Origin: Pleodorina starrii
Taxonomy: Eukaryota > Chlorophyta > Chlorophyceae > Chlamydomonadales > Volvocaceae
Length of the DNA stretch: 64,000 bases
Assembly (NCBI GenBank): GCA_030267565.1
Contig: BRXU01000025.1
Span: 142,501 to 206,500 of the forward strand
Reading direction: 5' to 3'
Shown here in pieces: positions 1-64,000 of the stretch. The notes below the pieces were generated by a model. That model searched no databases. It was given only the letters and a program-made list of their open reading frames with translations, and was not told where the DNA came from. Position numbers and translations under genes: made by a program. Position 1 is the stretch's first letter; each line of letters starts with the position of its first letter.

Positions 1-713
<713 letters not shown>

Positions 714-833
714 CAACTAACGGTTGAAGAGGCGGGTGCCTGCGTAAAATGTGTCGGTCTGCCCCATGTATAAACGGTACCCCTGCTAAGAGTGCACTAA
801 GCCGTGCCGCCCACGCACCGTCATCGATCGCAG

Positions 834-31560
<30,727 letters not shown>

Positions 31561-31706
31561 CTGCAGACATGCTAAAATGTTTCAGGCTATTGGCAGGTGG
31601 GCCGACTGTGGACGGGGAAACGGTATTGGCCGATCCTGGCCCTTTCCTCAGTACGTTTCCCATCTCAAGTTTTCGGAACAAAAGGACCGAACGCTTTTGA
31701 TGATGC

Positions 31707-31711
31707 TGTAA
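31707..31711 (+). terminator. Candidate poly(A) signal TGTAA for gene A
   Basis: TGTAA, the polyadenylation signal of volvocine algae, occurs about 150 bp after the candidate stop codon. The pentamer is frequent by chance, so the assignment depends on the last exon being right. Confidence 0.35.
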
Positions 31712-33797
31712 TTGTATATTGGATATATCGACTGCTGAAATAATATCTTGTCATACATGCATACCAGCCAACCAGGTTTGTCCGTTCACCGACTCTCACA
31801 AGACCACAATGAAATGGAAGCTGACAAACTGAGGATGGGGACTTGAGCATATAACGCGCGCGCGCAAGCATGTTGCTGGACGTCTGGTTTCATGTGAGGA
31901 ATGTTTGCAGGGCTGGAATGCGGGCGGTGTATTGGCCGTACCTGGGTGCTGTAGTGTTTATGCGGGTGATGCTGGCTTGCAATCTATTGATTAAATGCAG
32001 GCATCCATTCGCGTTCATTAAACAGAATGGTATATGCATCTGAATCCCGAAATGCGGCAAGCGTTGTGTGCGCTGGTGGATATGGGCTCCATGTATAATA
32101 TCTGCACATGCCCTAGCTGAGACTTGAGGATGATGAATGGGGCATGTCCCTTGACAAGGAGTGACCCAATATGGGTTATTGACGTTGTACGTACGGAGCT
32201 GTTGGGCACGCATACGCACGAATTACCTGAACCTTTTCTAGTTATGAACCCTACCCTTTTCATAACGAAACCACTGGTGCCGTCATCGCTAGCTGCCGCT
32301 GGCGGCGCCAGACGATGTTATTCCTTTATTATCGTTGTACACGCGCCCGCTTGGCAATCCTCAGCTCGGCAACTAGATCATTTGTTGACACACTTAATCG
32401 TAACGGCAGCTATCTGGCTGCTGGTTTTTTTGTTTCGGGGTCCATGTCGGATTGGCTGATGATCTGCATGTCGTACGGTGGCAAGTACTCCATGCACAGA
32501 GTAGTACGTACCGGATACCCTTCTGAATTATGCGCTTATTACCCGTCACCCCACCTCCTCTGCTCCCTTATTAACCAACGCCTCGGCCTCCGGTCGGGCG
32601 TATTATTATTTATTATTATTATTATTTCATGCGCTTGCAAATGTACTTGGTCGCGATGTGACACGCTTGAGGGAGCAAGCGAGACGTGCATGTATGTATG
32701 TGCCACGCACGAGACGTGCGGGTGCATGCAAAGAAGATATTCGTAACTTCTTTCTGGACTTCTCTCTGTAACCGATTCCGTCTACGCACACCGATATTTT
32801 TTTATGATATACGCCAAATAGATAGCAAGAGCTTCTTTACCAGTGAAAGGATATGCGTTGGCCGTACTGGTGTTCACCAAAGCCTTACCGCAGTGACGAG
32901 GGTGCGCGAGGACTGTCGGCCATGATTGCCAGGATATTGCATGGGTGGCCAGCGGCAAGGGGACAGGGGGAGACAGGGGGCATGTAGCGATGTATCTTAT
33001 CTCGCTTATCTCGCTGGCGATAGCTCGCTGGCAACCCGCCGACGCCAATGCAAACAAATGCTTCTCGTACTGTTCCAATATTTCACATTTAAATCAAGTC
33101 ATAAACAAACGTCATTAGCGTATACTTTGAAGGCGCTAAAGAAGAGCCAGCTGAAAGAGCGACCACGACCACTCATCGCATGTACGTAGTAATGTTCGTA
33201 CTGACAGCACGACAAATATCAGTAACATCAGTGCCAATTTGCCAAACACGCCATCGGGGAGTGAACGCATCTACATTTGTCGCTTAGTGCGTACGTATTT
33301 GCTTAGAGCTACCGTCGCGAACCGACACCGTTGAGATTTTTGTAGACGCTGGCCTGTTATATACCCATACTTTCACACTAACTTGTCATCTTTGAAATGG
33401 AACCATTGTGGAATGCACTTAAATTTCAAACAAATAACTGTTGAGTAACACATCGATGAGTATGTCTCTTCAAAAGTATACCAAAATTGAACTCAATTTA
33501 TGAAATGGCATGGAATGACAACTTGTAGGGCAAGCTGGAAGCTAGATGAAAACGCAGCAAACAGGTATGCAATTTTCATCCCCGAAGTTGCAAAACATTT
33601 ACGTATTGGTTGATTGCATGCAACCCATGCTGTTACTTATTTGCGATAACGTTTCTCTAAAGAGCGGGAACTACTTGAGGACCGACCGATATGTGGAATA
33701 TGCCGACACTGCAGGTGCAGCCTAGGGATGAATGGCTGCTCGGCGAATGTGTCTCCACATTTATGTATGGACTCCTGCCTAGGCGTTTGACATCGAG
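31712..33797. other. Intergenic region between gene A and gene B
   Basis: About 2.1 kb has no exon matching either paralogue and no convincing long frame. It includes a short GCGCGCGC run near 31857 and a short (ATT)n near 32606. The gene B promoter should lie in the last few hundred bases, but I cannot point to a convincing core element. Confidence 0.5.
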
Positions 33798-63969
<30,172 letters not shown>

Positions 63970-64000
63970 GTGGGTGGCAAATGGCTGCAAAGTTTTATCA

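Overview
The window looks like nuclear DNA of a chlamydomonadalean (volvocine) green alga, quite possibly a Volvox relative. The reasons are genes broken into dozens of short exons by GT-AG (and a few GC-AG) introns, very large Ser/Pro (hydroxyproline-type) wall-protein exons, plant-class leucine-rich repeats, a TGTAA-type poly(A) signal and abundant intronic microsatellites. The species call is an inference. All gene-like sequence lies on the + strand. I could join exons with consistent phase because the window holds two paralogues whose exons match one to one in sequence, order and phase.

Layout. Positions 1-712 are a perfect GGCT tetranucleotide array. Gene A (about 834-31560; its N-terminus lies left of the window) runs: plant-type LRR domain (0.8-3.7 kb), Ser/Pro shaft of about 785 residues in one exon (4.8-7.15 kb), a conserved globular region (7.6-10.5 kb), four successive Ig-like domains of DUF5011 type (10.7-15.9 kb), an Asn-rich and coiled-coil stalk (to 18.1 kb), the extracellular polycystin (TOP) domain (18.8-21.4 kb), the S2-S6 polycystin channel (21.4-24.9 kb), and a long basic, low-complexity cytosolic tail (25.2-31.5 kb). 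A roughly 2 kb intergenic gap follows. Gene B (33798 to beyond 64000) repeats the plan with three differences: its signal peptide is visible, it carries two tandem LRR cassettes, and its Pro shaft is about 2,140 residues long. The right edge cuts gene B inside the polycystin domain, so its transmembrane part is outside.

Together these are two head-to-tail genes for giant secreted-then-anchored proteins: a distal LRR head on a polyproline-II rod, a chain of Ig-like domains, and a polycystin-family channel at the membrane. The architecture recalls animal polycystin-1 (LRR plus Ig-like repeats plus polycystin) and the Chlamydomonas mastigoneme axial protein (hydroxyproline rod plus PKD2-like membrane domain). 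A role in mechanosensing or in tethering flagellar hairs or extracellular matrix is a reasonable inference, not shown by the sequence.

Introns carry AAT/ATT microsatellites, at least three copies of a probably tRNA-derived SINE with a (TTTC)n or (TTTCC)n tail, copies of a second short dispersed repeat (one with a 9-bp target-site duplication), and CAGTCATA/TATGACTG arrays.
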